Origin: Pseudomonas azotoformans | Lineage (GTDB): Bacteria > Pseudomonadota > Gammaproteobacteria > Pseudomonadales > Pseudomonadaceae | DNA: 64,000 nt | Assembly (NCBI RefSeq): GCF_001579805.1 | Contig: NZ_CP014546.1 | Location: forward strand, 6,076,001-6,140,000 | Direction: 5' to 3' | Part shown: one piece after another, positions 6,655 to 16,200 of the stretch | Position numbering within the stretch: position 1 is the stretch's first letter | How the letters are laid out: the number at the start of each line of letters is the position of its first letter | Translations under genes and position numbers: made by a program | Notes under the pieces: model-generated | What the model saw: only the letters and a program-made list of their open reading frames with translations | What the model was told of the DNA's origin: nothing | Databases searched by the model: none

Positions 6655-8016
6655 GTGACCCATTCAATCCAAGTATCTGCCGCACCCGAAAGTGATCCCG
6701 TCCTCGCGCGCGCCGTGAGCAAAGTGAAGCGCCATGTGCTCCCACTGTTCGTGATCATGTTCATCCTCAACTACATCGACCGGGTCAATATCGGCTTTGT
6801 GCGCACGCACATGGAGCATGACCTGGGCATCGGCGCAGCCGCCTATGGCTTCGGCGCCGGGTTGTTCTTTATCGGCTACGCCCTGTTCGAAGTGCCCTCC
6901 AACATGCTGCTGCAGAAGGTCGGTGCGCGTATCTGGCTGACCCGCATCATGTTCACCTGGGGCATCGTCGCCACGCTGATGGCGTTCATCCAGAACGAAA
7001 CCCACTTCTACATCCTGCGCTTCCTGCTGGGGGTGGCCGAGGCCGGTTTCTTTCCTGGGGTGATCTACTACTTCACGCGCTGGCTGCCCGGCGTGGAGCG
7101 CGGTAAAGCCATCGCGATCTTCTTGAGTGGCTCGGCGGTTGCGTCGCTGATTTCCGGCCCCCTGTCAGGCGTGCTGTTGCAGATCGAAGGCTTTGGCTTC
7201 CACGGCTGGCAATGGATGTTCGCCATTGAAGGCTTGGCTTCGGTGGTGATTGGCTTCTTTGTATGGTTCTGGCTGGACTCCAAGCCCCACGACGCCCAGT
7301 GGATGACCCGCGACGAACAGGACGCGCTGGTCAATGCCATCGACCAGGAACAGCGCGACCGTGAGGCCCTCACCACGGTCAAACCGACCCTCGGCAAGCT
7401 GCTCAAGGACCGCCAGATCCTGCTGTTCTGCGCGCTGTATTTCTGCATCCAGCTGACGATCTACGCCGCCACCTTCTGGCTGCCAAGCATCATCAAGAAG
7501 ATGGGTGACCTCAGTGATGTGCAGGTCGGTTTCTTCAACTCGATCCCCTGGCTGATCTCGATTATCGCCATGTACGCCTTCGCCTCGTTGTCGGGCAAGT
7601 TCAAGTTCCAGCAGGCCTGGGTGGCGGCGGCGCTGTTGATTGCGGCAGCGGGCATGTTCATGTCCACCACGGGCGGGCCGGTCTTTGCCTTTGTGGCGAT
7701 CTGCTTTGCGGCCATCGGGTTCAAGTCGGCATCGTCGCTGTTCTGGCCGATTCCCCAGGGCTACCTGGATGTGCGTATCGCCGCCGCCGTGATCGCGTTG
7801 ATCAACTCCATCGGCAATCTGGGCGGTTTCGTTGCGCCCACTACGTTCGGCTTCCTGGAACAGACCACCGGTTCGATCCAGGGCGGCCTCTATGGCCTGG
7901 CCGGCACGTCGGTGCTGGCCGCGATCCTGGTGTTCTTCGCCAAGACCACGCCCTCTGCCGTGTTGGCTTCACCGAGCGCCGTGCCCAGCCGCGCCGCCCT
8001 CAGCAAACCTCTTTAA
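6655..8016 (+). CDS. gudP: MFS sugar-acid transporter (glucarate type)
   Basis: This 453-residue protein has the 12-helix layout of the anion:cation symporter branch of the major facilitator superfamily. [10 protein letters not shown] in helix 1, the cytoplasmic motif near [12 protein letters not shown] and a central loop with [10 protein letters not shown] are typical of GudP/GarP-like permeases. The start is GTG with AGGGGGAG nine bases upstream. It is immediately followed by glucarate dehydratase, which makes D-glucarate or a close aldarate the probable substrate. The symbol rests on this context. Confidence 0.85.
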   Translation: MTHSIQVSAAPESDPVLARAVSKVKRHVLPLFVIMFILNYIDRVNIGFVRTHMEHDLGIGAAAYGFGAGLFFIGYALFEVPSNMLLQKVGARIWLTRIMFTWGIVATLMAFIQNETHFYILRFLLGVAEAGFFPGVIYYFTRWLPGVERGKAIAIFLSGSAVASLISGPLSGVLLQIEGFGFHGWQWMFAIEGLASVVIGFFVWFWLDSKPHDAQWMTRDEQDALVNAIDQEQRDREALTTVKPTLGKLLKDRQILLFCALYFCIQLTIYAATFWLPSIIKKMGDLSDVQVGFFNSIPWLISIIAMYAFASLSGKFKFQQAWVAAALLIAAAGMFMSTTGGPVFAFVAICFAAIGFKSASSLFWPIPQGYLDVRIAAAVIALINSIGNLGGFVAPTTFGFLEQTTGSIQGGLYGLAGTSVLAAILVFFAKTTPSAVLASPSAVPSRAALSKPL

Positions 8017-8035
8017 GCTTATTCAGGAACTTGCC

Positions 8036-9361
8036 ATGACTACGCCCGTCGTTACTCACTTCCAGGTCATCCCCGTCGCCGGCCACGACAGCATGTTGCT
8101 CAACCTCAGCGGCGCCCACGGCCCGTACTTCACACGCAATATCGTCATCCTCAAGGACAGCTCCGGTAATACCGGCGTGGGCGAAGTGCCCGGCGGCGAA
8201 CGCATCCGCGAAACCCTGGAAGATACCCGCAGCCTGGTGATCGGCCAACCCATCGGCCAGTACCAGCGCATCCTCAACCAGATGCGCAGCACCTTTGCCT
8301 CTCGCGACGCCGCCGGCCGTGGCTTGCAGACCTTTGACCTGCGCATCACCATCCATGCCGTCACCGCCATGGAAGCGGCGCTGCTCGACCTGCTGGGCCA
8401 ATTCCTCGAAGTCCCGGTGGCCGCCTTGCTCGGTGAAGGCCAGCAACGCGATGCGGTAAAAATGCTCGGCTATCTGTTTTATGTCGGCGACCGCAGTGCC
8501 ACCGACCTGGCCTACCGCAACGAAGCCGACAGCGATGATGAGTGGTTCCGCCTGCGCCACGAAACCGCGCTGACGGCCGACGCCGTGGTGCGCCTGGCCG
8601 AAGCCGCCAAAGCCAAGTACGGTTTCAATGACTTCAAGCTCAAAGGCGGCGTGCTGAGCGGCGACGAAGAAATCGAAGCCGTCACCGCCCTGGCCGAACG
8701 CTTCCCGGATGCGCGTATCACCCTCGACCCGAACGGCGCCTGGTCATTGAAAGAAGCCATCCGCCTGTGCCGCGACCAGCACCACGTGCTTGCCTACGCC
8801 GAAGACCCATGCGGTGCCGAAAACGGCTACTCGGGCCGCGAAGTCATGGCTGAATTCCGCCGTGCCACCGGCCTGAAAACCGCCACCAACATGATCGCCA
8901 CCGACTGGCGCGAAATGGGTCACGCGATCCAGTTGCAATCCGTCGACATCCCCCTGGCCGACCCACACTTCTGGACAATGCAAGGCTCGGTACGCGTGGC
9001 GCAGATGTGCCATGAATGGGGCCTGACCTGGGGCTCGCACTCCAACAACCACTTCGACATTTCCCTGGCGATGTTCACCCAGGTGGCGGCCGCAGCCCCG
9101 GGCGACATCACCGCCATCGACACCCACTGGATCTGGCAGGACGGCCAGCACCTGACCAAGGCGCCGCTGAAAATCGAAGGGGGTTACGTGAAAGTGCCGA
9201 GCAAGCCAGGCCTGGGAGTGGAGATCGACATGGACGCAGTCGCCCAGGCCCATGAGGTGTACAAAGGCATGGGCCTCGGCGCGCGGGATGACAGCGTGGC
9301 GATGCAGTTTCTGATTCCAGGGTGGCGCTTCAACAACAAGCAGCCGTGCCTGGTGCGCTGA
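8036..9361 (+). CDS. gudD: Glucarate dehydratase
   Basis: This 441-residue enolase-superfamily enzyme dehydrates D-glucarate to 5-keto-4-deoxyglucarate. Key residues line up with the E. coli enzyme at an offset of four: K201-x-K203 (FKLKGG), D231 (LDPNGAW), N285 (TNMIATD) and H335 (GSHSNNHFD). The ATG at 8036 follows AGGAA and the transporter stop by 19 bp. A longer upstream extension of the frame overlaps the transporter and was rejected. No downstream aldolase or dehydratase for the product is present here, so the pathway must continue elsewhere. Confidence 0.95.
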   Translation: MTTPVVTHFQVIPVAGHDSMLLNLSGAHGPYFTRNIVILKDSSGNTGVGEVPGGERIRETLEDTRSLVIGQPIGQYQRILNQMRSTFASRDAAGRGLQTFDLRITIHAVTAMEAALLDLLGQFLEVPVAALLGEGQQRDAVKMLGYLFYVGDRSATDLAYRNEADSDDEWFRLRHETALTADAVVRLAEAAKAKYGFNDFKLKGGVLSGDEEIEAVTALAERFPDARITLDPNGAWSLKEAIRLCRDQHHVLAYAEDPCGAENGYSGREVMAEFRRATGLKTATNMIATDWREMGHAIQLQSVDIPLADPHFWTMQGSVRVAQMCHEWGLTWGSHSNNHFDISLAMFTQVAAAAPGDITAIDTHWIWQDGQHLTKAPLKIEGGYVKVPSKPGLGVEIDMDAVAQAHEVYKGMGLGARDDSVAMQFLIPGWRFNNKQPCLVR

Positions 9362-9362
9362 T

Positions 9363-9728
9363 TCAGATTTTTGTAGGGGCGGGCTTGCTCGCTCCTACAA
9401 TCGGCCGCACAGTCAACTCAACCCCTAACGCCAGCATCAGCTTCTGGATCGTTTCATAGCGTGTCTTCGAGCCCCCCTTCAAGGTTTTATACAGGCTCTC
9501 CCGGTTCACCCCAGCCGCTTCCGCCACCTTGTTCACACCTTGGGCCTTGGCAACCTCGGCAAGCGCCTTCATGAGTACCTGCGGGTCTTGAGACTTCATG
9601 CTTTGCGCCAGATACGCACTGATGGTTTGCGGACTGTCGAGGAAGCGCGACGCTTCATAGACGCTAGTGCCGGACGTATCCAGATCGAGGATCGGCATGT
9701 CCTCGGGTTTGAATTTCGATTCGCTCAT
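9363..9728 (-). CDS. HigA-like antitoxin, Xre-type helix-turn-helix
   Basis: This 121-residue protein is the DNA-binding antitoxin of a type II toxin-antitoxin pair. The helix-turn-helix is near residues 70-95 (GVNKVAEAAGVNRESLYKTLKGG), as in the addiction-module antidote family. It starts one base after the toxin stop codon. The last twelve or so residues (IVGASKPAPTKI) are encoded by a REP palindrome, so the C-terminal tail is probably a recent acquisition. The toxin-first order matches HigBA. Confidence 0.85.
   Translation of the reverse strand: MSESKFKPEDMPILDLDTSGTSVYEASRFLDSPQTISAYLAQSMKSQDPQVLMKALAEVAKAQGVNKVAEAAGVNRESLYKTLKGGSKTRYETIQKLMLALGVELTVRPIVGASKPAPTKI
9371..9400. repeat. REP palindrome
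   Basis: TTGTAGG-type outer arms close on a GCTTGC core in the manner of Pseudomonas REP elements. It overlaps the 3' end of the antitoxin coding sequence and lies ten bases after the glucarate dehydratase stop. It may serve as a hairpin between convergent genes. Confidence 0.8.
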
Positions 9729-9729
9729 T

Positions 9730-10032
9730 TCATCTACCTCTCAGGGCATCAAGAATCTCTTTAGCCCGCTTGATTCCTCTTTTCTGGTCGGTTTTATCGC
9801 TCCCCCACAACATCAGGTAGGCAGTGACTCCCGTACGCACGAAATACATCCTGTAGCCGGGCCCGACAAACACACGCATCTCACTCAGACCGTCACCTAC
9901 GGATTCACAATCCCCAAAATTGTTTTCCTCCGCCCGGTCCAAGCGAGCAAGAATCGCCGTTTTCCCCCAAATATCCCGCATACCGTCGAGCCATGTATCA
10001 AACTCCGGCGTCCTGCCGATTGAATTAGTCAC
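9730..10032 (-). CDS. HigB/RelE-type toxin
   Basis: This 100-residue protein belongs to the RelE/ParE superfamily of ribosome-dependent mRNA interferases, in the small addiction-module killer group. Family features are EFDTWLDGM, the basic AILARLDRAEENNFGD segment, SEMRVFVGPGYRMYFV and LMLWGSDKTDQKRGIKRAKEI. It is the first gene of the pair and is cotranscribed with the antitoxin. A promoter should lie in 10033-10150, where I see no other gene. Confidence 0.87.
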   Translation of the reverse strand: MTNSIGRTPEFDTWLDGMRDIWGKTAILARLDRAEENNFGDCESVGDGLSEMRVFVGPGYRMYFVRTGVTAYLMLWGSDKTDQKRGIKRAKEILDALRGR

Positions 10033-10171
10033 AGTATCACTTGTAGCCTACTGGCTACTCCTTGTCGATGCCAGTGGAATTTTGTTTCCGGTGAGCGCCG
10101 GAGTCAAAAATCCTAGTTCAGCACCTGTACAAACAGCCCGTGGATACTGTGAGCGCTTATTTCCCCCGCGT

Positions 10172-11095
10172 TTAAAGCACCCGATCAAACAACGGCGCCA
10201 CGTCATACCGCTGCTTCAACATCTGTGCATCCACCAGAAAATCCGCCGTGGCCTGGGCCTCGCTGATGATCGTCGGCGAAATCGGCAGCACCTTGATTGC
10301 ATCGCGCTTGAACCACACCTTGGCGATTTCCGGTGCCGACTGGTTGGCCTTCGACCAGGCTTCGGCATATTCATCAACGTGGGTATTGCTCCACACCCGG
10401 GCGCGGGTCAGGCGGGCGATGAAGTCCTTGATGATCGCGCTTTTCTGCGTCAGGGCCGGCTCGTAGGCGACGATATAGGTCGGTGCGCTCATCAGGCCCT
10501 TGGCGTTGCGGATCAGGGTGCTGCCTTCTTTTTCCTGCAGCGACACGTAGGGTTCCCAGGTGCCGAAGGCGTCGATGTCGCCCTGGGTCAGTGCCAGGCT
10601 GGCCTCGGCCGGCAGCAGGTATTTGAAGTGGACGCTGCTGCGCGGCACACCCGCTTCGTCCAGCGCTTTATAGGCCAGTTGCTGGCTCCACGAACCGTTC
10701 CAGATGGCAACGGTCTTGCCCTTGAGATCGGCCACCGACTGAATGCCCTTGCGCGCCACAATGCCCACGCCGTCGAGGCTGGTCTGGGTGCTGGCGACGA
10801 CTTTGACCGGCGCGCCATTGGCGGCCAGGCTGATCACCGGGGTATCGCCGACGATGCCTACATCCAGCGCACCGCTGGCCACGGCCGAGGCCACCGGGGA
10901 GCCGGTGTTGAAGCGTTTGAAGTCGATTTTGTAGGGCAAGTCTTTCAGCTCGCCCGACAGCTCCAGCACGATACGGTTGGAGAAGAACTGGTCCCCCACA
11001 GTGAGGGTCAGCGGTTCGGCGGCGCTGGCCGAGGGGCCGTACAGTGCAAGAGAGGCCAGGCCCAGCAAGGACAGCAGTGTTCGACGGTTGATCAT
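10172..11095 (-). CDS. Aliphatic-sulfonate-type ABC substrate-binding protein
   Basis: This 307-residue periplasmic protein is of the SsuA/TauA/nitrate-binding class. A signal peptide (INRRTLLSLLGLASLALYGPSASA) precedes the mature domain with VGDTPVISLAANGAPVKVV and DGVGIVARKGIQSVADLKGK, which are typical. I chose the ATG at 11095 because the upstream extension lacks signal-peptide character. No permease or ATPase gene is next to it, so it is an orphan binding protein that must use transporter parts encoded elsewhere. It diverges from an SfnB/DszC-like monooxygenase, which suggests sulfur scavenging. The 241-bp gap to that gene holds no further gene. Confidence 0.83.
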   Translation of the reverse strand: MINRRTLLSLLGLASLALYGPSASAAEPLTLTVGDQFFSNRIVLELSGELKDLPYKIDFKRFNTGSPVASAVASGALDVGIVGDTPVISLAANGAPVKVVASTQTSLDGVGIVARKGIQSVADLKGKTVAIWNGSWSQQLAYKALDEAGVPRSSVHFKYLLPAEASLALTQGDIDAFGTWEPYVSLQEKEGSTLIRNAKGLMSAPTYIVAYEPALTQKSAIIKDFIARLTRARVWSNTHVDEYAEAWSKANQSAPEIAKVWFKRDAIKVLPISPTIISEAQATADFLVDAQMLKQRYDVAPLFDRVL

Positions 11096-11336
11096 GGAAA
11101 ATCCCACAGGGTTGGAGGGTTGGTTCAACCATCTGTGGGCGTGCAGTCTGGTCGTTTTCCGTAGAAGCTAACGCAATAAAAGCGCGGGGTTTAATACTGT
11201 TGGGCACTATCGATAGAACCGTCGTACAGGTCGCTAGCTGCTTTTCGTATTAAAAACTTCGCCGCGCCTGAGTTAGGGTGAGTTCACCAGACCACTGGAC
11301 CCCAGCACCTGAACCATTTTCTGCAAGGTCCATTGC

Positions 11337-12581
11337 ATGTCGATTCCCGCTTTGAACATCTGGGGCGCACCGCCCACTGCCCGCTACGAACAACTGGCCG
11401 CGCCGTTTCGCCCGCTCTTTGCGCAGATTCTCGCGCAGGCGGCCGTGGCGGATCAGACACGCGGCAGCCTCGCCACCGTGATCCAGCAACTGAACACCTT
11501 GGGCTTGCCGCGCTGGCGCCTGCCAGCCAGTTACGGCGGCCAGGATGCAACGTTGGTCGAGCTGCTGGCGTTGCTCACGGAACTGTCCGCCGCCGACTCC
11601 AACATCACCCAGGCCCTGCGCGGGCACTTCGGTTTCTGTGAGGATGTGCTCAGCGCCAAGGACCTCGACTGGCGCGCCAAGTGGCTGGACCGTCTTGGCC
11701 AAGGTGCCCTGCTCTCCCCCGGCAGCACCGAAGTCGGCAACCAGACCCGTGGCGATTTCGAAACCCGCCTGCACCGTGACGAAGCCGGCGCCTTGCGCAT
11801 CAGCGGCAGAAAGTTCTACACCACCGGCGCGCTCTACAGCGACCTGATCAACACCATCGCCACCGGCGAAGACGGCACGATCTACAGCGTGGTCGTGGAC
11901 CTCAAGGCGCCCGGCGTGCAAATCGTCGATGACTGGAACGGCTTCGGCCAACGCCTCACCGCCAGCGGCACCTGCCTCTTCGACAACGCGCCTGTGGTGG
12001 ACGACGAGGTACGCCTCACCCAACAGCGGTTTGGCCACGGCCAGTCGTTCTTCCAGCTCTACCACCTCAGCACCCTCGCCGGCATCGCCCGCCGCGCCGC
12101 CCTCAGCGGCGCCGAAGAACTCAGCCAACGCGCGCGCACCTTCACCACCGGCAATGCCGACACCGCCGGCCAGGACGTGCAACTGCTGCAAGTGATCGGC
12201 GAAGTCGCCAGCCAGGCCTACGCCGCGCAAGCCATCGCCCAGCAAGCGGCTCAGCGGCTGGAGTTCACCGCGCGGTATGTGATCGCCCATGACCAGCCGT
12301 TGCACGATGACGATCCGCAAGTTGCGCTGGCTGAATTGGAAGTGTGCCTGGCAGTGAACCCAGTGGTGGATGCAACACTGGCGGCCACCACGGCGCTGTT
12401 CGATGCACTGGGCGCCAGTGCCACCGCCAGCAACAAGGCGCTGGACCGGTTGTGGCGAAACGCGCGGACCTTGGCGAACCACAACCCGCGCGTGTACAAA
12501 TCGCGGATTGTGGGGAATTACCTGGTGAATGGGATTTTGCCGCCTGCGCAGTGGCGGGTGGGTGTGGCCAAGGATCAGTAA
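11337..12581 (+). CDS. SfnB/DszC-like flavin monooxygenase (acyl-CoA dehydrogenase fold)
   Basis: This 414-residue protein has the acyl-CoA dehydrogenase fold but resembles the FMNH2-dependent monooxygenases of organosulfur metabolism (SfnB, DszC) rather than a true dehydrogenase. Visible features are RWRLPASYGGQDAT, LRGHFGFCEDVL, LSPGSTEVGNQ with GRKFYTTGALYSD, and a C-terminal RNARTLANHNPRVYKSRIVGNYLV. The catalytic Glu of the dehydrogenases is not evident. AAGG precedes the ATG. It probably needs a separate flavin reductase. The substrate is unknown, likely a sulfone or sulfonate-type compound. Confidence 0.8.
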   Translation: MSIPALNIWGAPPTARYEQLAAPFRPLFAQILAQAAVADQTRGSLATVIQQLNTLGLPRWRLPASYGGQDATLVELLALLTELSAADSNITQALRGHFGFCEDVLSAKDLDWRAKWLDRLGQGALLSPGSTEVGNQTRGDFETRLHRDEAGALRISGRKFYTTGALYSDLINTIATGEDGTIYSVVVDLKAPGVQIVDDWNGFGQRLTASGTCLFDNAPVVDDEVRLTQQRFGHGQSFFQLYHLSTLAGIARRAALSGAEELSQRARTFTTGNADTAGQDVQLLQVIGEVASQAYAAQAIAQQAAQRLEFTARYVIAHDQPLHDDDPQVALAELEVCLAVNPVVDATLAATTALFDALGASATASNKALDRLWRNARTLANHNPRVYKSRIVGNYLVNGILPPAQWRVGVAKDQ

Positions 12582-13474
12582 TCCCAGAATGCAGCCACCC
12601 AACGAAACGCATCCCCCTCCACCACCACCCGCCCCACGGACGGAAACGGCAGGTGGGTAGCCACGAACAACTCACCGCTCGCCGCCGCTTCGTTCATCAG
12701 CCGCACGCGCACGCGCACTGACTCTTCGGGGTCGTGTTCGAAGCCGTTGTGCCAATCGGGATGCTCGAACGCAACGGGAAACAGCGCGTCGCCGGCAAAG
12801 GTCAACCGCTCGCCGCCAGAGGTCACGTACACCACGCTGTGCCCCGGCGTGTGGCCGCCGGTGAGCTTGGCGACGACACCCGGCGCGACTTCATGCTCAT
12901 CGTCGAAGGTATGCAGATTGTCCTTGTACAACCCCATGAATTGCTGGGCCGTAGCCCGTAGCACGTCCGGCACCGGCGCAGGCATGTCGGTATAGGTGAA
13001 GTCCGGCGACGCCCAGAAATCGACCTCGATGGCCGCCACATGAATGCGCACGTCCGCACGCAACTTGCGTTTCACCTCGTCCACCAGCAGGCCGCCGATG
13101 TGGTCCATGTGCATATGGGTGATCACGATATCGGTCACCGAGGACAACGGGATACCGGCCGCTTCCAGGCGCTTGGGAAACTGCCCGGCCCGTGGGAAAC
13201 CGGGAAACTGCCCACCCAGGCCGGCATCGACCAGAATCACCTGCTCGCCACTGCGCACCACCAGTACATTCAGCGCCCAGTCGAACGCGTCCGGGCCGAG
13301 GAACATCTGCTTGAACCAGGCCGCGCGGGCGGCGGGGTCGGCGTTGGTGGACATGGTCTGGGTCGGCAGCGGCAGCACGCCGTCACTGATCACCAGCACA
13401 TCAATTTCGCCGACGCGCACTGCATAGCGCGATGGCACCAGTTCTTCAGTCGGGACTTTCAGTAGGGTTGTCAT
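12575..13474 (-). CDS. Metallo-beta-lactamase-fold hydrolase
   Basis: This 299-residue protein has the dinuclear metal site of the MBL superfamily: THMHMDHIGG (HxHxDH), then GHTPGHS, GDALFP and a C-terminal ATHLPFP histidine. It belongs to the lactonase/aryl-hydrolase-like part of the superfamily, but the substrate cannot be read from sequence. The ATG at 13474 has GGAGA six bases upstream. Its stop overlaps that of the convergent monooxygenase gene by seven bases. Confidence 0.83.
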   Translation of the reverse strand: MTTLLKVPTEELVPSRYAVRVGEIDVLVISDGVLPLPTQTMSTNADPAARAAWFKQMFLGPDAFDWALNVLVVRSGEQVILVDAGLGGQFPGFPRAGQFPKRLEAAGIPLSSVTDIVITHMHMDHIGGLLVDEVKRKLRADVRIHVAAIEVDFWASPDFTYTDMPAPVPDVLRATAQQFMGLYKDNLHTFDDEHEVAPGVVAKLTGGHTPGHSVVYVTSGGERLTFAGDALFPVAFEHPDWHNGFEHDPEESVRVRVRLMNEAAASGELFVATHLPFPSVGRVVVEGDAFRWVAAFWDY

Positions 13475-13576
13475 GGTCGCTCTCCGGTTGTTTGAAGGCG
13501 AATGCATCGCCTGCCAAACAGTGTGCGACGGGGCTACAACGCTCGGAATCCTACCTGGGTATGGGCCGTGTATACC

Positions 13577-14734
13577 TTAGTTTGAAGGCTGGCTCACAAA
13601 CCCCAGCACCCGCGCCAGCATCCGATCACAGGCCTGCAACTGCTCCACGCTGATGAACTCGTCCGGCTTGTGCCCCTGCTCCATGCTGCCCGGCCCGCAC
13701 ACCACCGTGGGAATACCGGCTTGGTCGAACAGCCCGCCTTCAGTGCCAAAGGCCACGGTGCCGAATTCCCGCGAGCCGCAGAACTGCGCCACCCACTCGG
13801 CGGCCTGGCTTTCCAGCGACGTGGCCAAACCCGGATAGCTGGACAACTCGCTGAGGCTGATCGCCGCTTGCCCGCTCACCGCCCGCATCGCCGGCAGCAG
13901 GGTTTGCTCGGCGTATACCTGCAATTGCCGGGCAACTTGCCAGGGATCCTGGGCCGGCAAGGAGCGCACTTCGAAGTCAAAACTGCAATCCTGCGGGACG
14001 ATGTTCAGTGCCTTGCCACCGTTGATCAGGCCGGTCTGCACCGTGGAAAACGCCGGATCGAAACGTTGATCCAGATGCTGCGGCGCCTTCAGCGCTTCGC
14101 CGAGCCGCACTAGCTCGCTGATCAAGCGCGCGGCGTATTCAATGGCATTCACCCCCGCCGGCGCATAGGCCGAATGGCACGCTGCGCCGTGCACATGGCA
14201 ACGCATTGCCAGCTTGCCCTTGTGGCCGAGCACCGGCTTGAGTTCAGTGGGTTCGCCGATCACGCACAACAAGGGCTTGACCGGCTGATCATGGAATCGC
14301 TCGATCAGCGAGCGCACACCCAGGCAGCCGACTTCTTCGTCATACGACAGCGCAATGTGCACCGGCATGCGCAGCGAGGCCTTCACCAAGGCCGGCACAC
14401 ACGCCAACACACACGCGATATAACCCTTCATGTCCGCCGTGCCACGGCCGTACAACTTGCCGTCTTTCTCGGTGAGGTCAAACGGCGCCACGCTCCAGCG
14501 CTGCCCATCCACCGGCACTACGTCGGTATGCCCGGACAACACAATGCCGGGCACTTCTGCCGGACCGATAGTCGCGAGCAGATTGGCCTTGCTCTTGTGT
14601 TCGTTGTACAGCAGCTCGCAGGCCACGCCGTGGCCCTGCAAATACGTGCGCACAAAGTCGATCATGGCCAGGTTGGATTCGCGGCTGGTGGTGTCGAAAC
14701 GCACCAGTTGCGCCAGCAGGTCGCGGCTGTTCAT
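13577..14734 (-). CDS. argE: ArgE-like N-acyl amino acid deacylase (M20 family)
   Basis: This 385-residue M20 zinc peptidase resembles acetylornithine deacetylase. Metal-site motifs are VLSGHTDVVP, GRGTADMKG, SYDEEVGC and GEPTE, with the second-zinc histidine near PGSMEQGHKPDEF. It is the last gene of a six-gene minus-strand operon and overlaps the DUF1028 start by four bases. Because Pseudomonas normally makes arginine through ArgJ recycling, and the neighbours are catabolic, this copy more likely deacylates a pathway intermediate than serving arginine synthesis. The symbol indicates similarity only. Confidence 0.82.
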   Translation of the reverse strand: MNSRDLLAQLVRFDTTSRESNLAMIDFVRTYLQGHGVACELLYNEHKSKANLLATIGPAEVPGIVLSGHTDVVPVDGQRWSVAPFDLTEKDGKLYGRGTADMKGYIACVLACVPALVKASLRMPVHIALSYDEEVGCLGVRSLIERFHDQPVKPLLCVIGEPTELKPVLGHKGKLAMRCHVHGAACHSAYAPAGVNAIEYAARLISELVRLGEALKAPQHLDQRFDPAFSTVQTGLINGGKALNIVPQDCSFDFEVRSLPAQDPWQVARQLQVYAEQTLLPAMRAVSGQAAISLSELSSYPGLATSLESQAAEWVAQFCGSREFGTVAFGTEGGLFDQAGIPTVVCGPGSMEQGHKPDEFISVEQLQACDRMLARVLGFVSQPSN

Positions 14735-15405
14735 CGGTCGTCTCCCGGTACGGCGTAGCCGGGGGCGATCTGTGGGTTGATGGCGCGATCGATGTAGGCC
14801 TGCAACTGCCCGCGATAGGCCTGCCAGAGTTGATCGAGGGCGCCGATGGGGTCTTCATCGGCCCAGTCCACGCGCAGATTGACGATGGGCCACAAGAGGT
14901 CATCCACCACCACCAGCGCCGCCGAATGCACCGGCCCCGCTTCACCACCGCCTGCCAGACCGGCGTGCATTGCCGCCAGCAGGCGGTCGGCCAGAGGCCC
15001 GGAGGCCTGTTCGAAAGCCGCCACCATGGCGTCGATCACAGCAGATTGGGCGAGCATATTCCCCGCCGCCACACACTGCTCGCCACTCACCGCATGGTGG
15101 ATGCCCAGGGTCTGCGCGCCACTGAAATGTGCGGTGCGGCCCTGGTTATCAATCACCGTGACCTGGCGGTACTCACTGTGATCCTGCCCAGCCAAGGCGG
15201 CCAACGCCTCACTTGGCGCCAAGCCCTGCCCCAACAAGTCCAGCACCTGCGGCCCCAGGCTTGGCAAGGTGATGTTCTGCGACGCCACCGCCCCCACGCC
15301 GGGCCGCAGCCACGGGCAACGCGCGCCCACGGCAATGCTCGATGAACTGATGGCGATGCCCAACTGGCCCGTCTCGGCGCAGCGGGCGACAACGGAAAAC
15401 GTCAT
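14731..15405 (-). CDS. DUF1028 protein (Ntn-hydrolase-like)
   Basis: This 224-residue protein fits the DUF1028 family. The N-terminus TFSVVARCAETGQLGIAISSSSIAVGARCPW and GVGAVASQNIT are hallmarks. The family is predicted to have an Ntn-hydrolase fold with an N-terminal Thr/Ser nucleophile after Met removal, consistent with Thr2 here. The reaction is unknown. It overlaps the next gene (ATGA), which suggests a shared step with the ArgE-like deacylase, for example opening an amide or lactam before deacylation; this is inference. Confidence 0.82.
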   Translation of the reverse strand: MTFSVVARCAETGQLGIAISSSSIAVGARCPWLRPGVGAVASQNITLPSLGPQVLDLLGQGLAPSEALAALAGQDHSEYRQVTVIDNQGRTAHFSGAQTLGIHHAVSGEQCVAAGNMLAQSAVIDAMVAAFEQASGPLADRLLAAMHAGLAGGGEAGPVHSAALVVVDDLLWPIVNLRVDWADEDPIGALDQLWQAYRGQLQAYIDRAINPQIAPGYAVPGDDR

Positions 15406-15414
15406 GTGGAGTCC

Positions 15415-16146
15415 TCAGTCGAGCACCGAAGGGTCAGCGTCGATCATCAATTGCTTCATTTCTTCAAAGTGCTGGCGCGAGAAATCGGCAATGCCTTCCC
15501 AGCCCCGCGCGGTTTTTTCCGCCACTTCATCCGACAACACCCGCAACGGCTGCCCGGTGGACCAGGCGGTGACGAGGATCTGGCAGGCGCGTTCCAGGGT
15601 CCAGATATCGTCAAAGGCTTCGCCGATGGAACCCGCCGTGACCATCACGCCGTGGTTGCCCATCAGCAGCCGGCTCTTGCCATCCAGCAACCCGGCCAGG
15701 CGTGCGCCTTCGGCCTCGGTGTCGGCCATGCCGCCGTACAGTTCGTCCACCGCCACGCGGTTGAAATAGCGCGCGGTGTTCTGGTCGATCGGCGGGATAT
15801 GCGGCTTGGCCAGGCACGCCACAGCCGTGGTGTAGACCGGGTGCAAATGCAGCACCGCGCGGGTCTGCGGCAGCAGGCGATGGATCTGCCCGTGGATCGA
15901 CCAGGCGGTGGCGTCCACGTTTGGGTGATCGGCACAGGACGCATCGTCGGCGTTCAACAGCAGCAGGTCGCTGGCGCGAATGCGCGAGAAGTGCTTCCAC
16001 TTCGGGTTGAGCAAAAACTGTTTGCCATCGGCCGACACGGCAGCGCTGAAGTGATTGGCCACTGCCTCATGCATGCCCAGGTGCGCGATGATGCGAAAGG
16101 TCGCCGCCAAGTCGATGCGCGTCTGTTCTTCGTGGGATAACGCCAT
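15415..16146 (-). CDS. Class II aldolase/adducin-family protein
   Basis: This 243-residue protein belongs to the fuculose-aldolase-like class II aldolase family. The zinc-binding HLHPVY motif, an N-terminal NHFSAAV segment, KWKHFSRIRASDLLLL and LLMGNHGVMVTAG are characteristic. Related clade members act on aldol substrates or on hydroxy-amino acids. The ATG at 16146 has GGAGA upstream, and the longer frame was rejected. It sits between the binding protein and DUF1028 genes of the operon. Confidence 0.83.
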   Translation of the reverse strand: MALSHEEQTRIDLAATFRIIAHLGMHEAVANHFSAAVSADGKQFLLNPKWKHFSRIRASDLLLLNADDASCADHPNVDATAWSIHGQIHRLLPQTRAVLHLHPVYTTAVACLAKPHIPPIDQNTARYFNRVAVDELYGGMADTEAEGARLAGLLDGKSRLLMGNHGVMVTAGSIGEAFDDIWTLERACQILVTAWSTGQPLRVLSDEVAEKTARGWEGIADFSRQHFEEMKQLMIDADPSVLD

Positions 16147-16200
16147 GAATCGGTCTCCGCAGGGCGCGGCCGCACGGGTATGCGGCACGCGCTGATGGGT

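Noticed and set aside
7832..8035. Upstream extension of glucarate dehydratase into the transporter gene
   Set aside because: The extension has no family similarity, and the ATG at 8036 has a good ribosome binding site.
11250..12602. 450-codon frame antisense to the SfnB-like gene
   Set aside because: Spans exactly the conserved plus-strand gene and has no recognisable domain.
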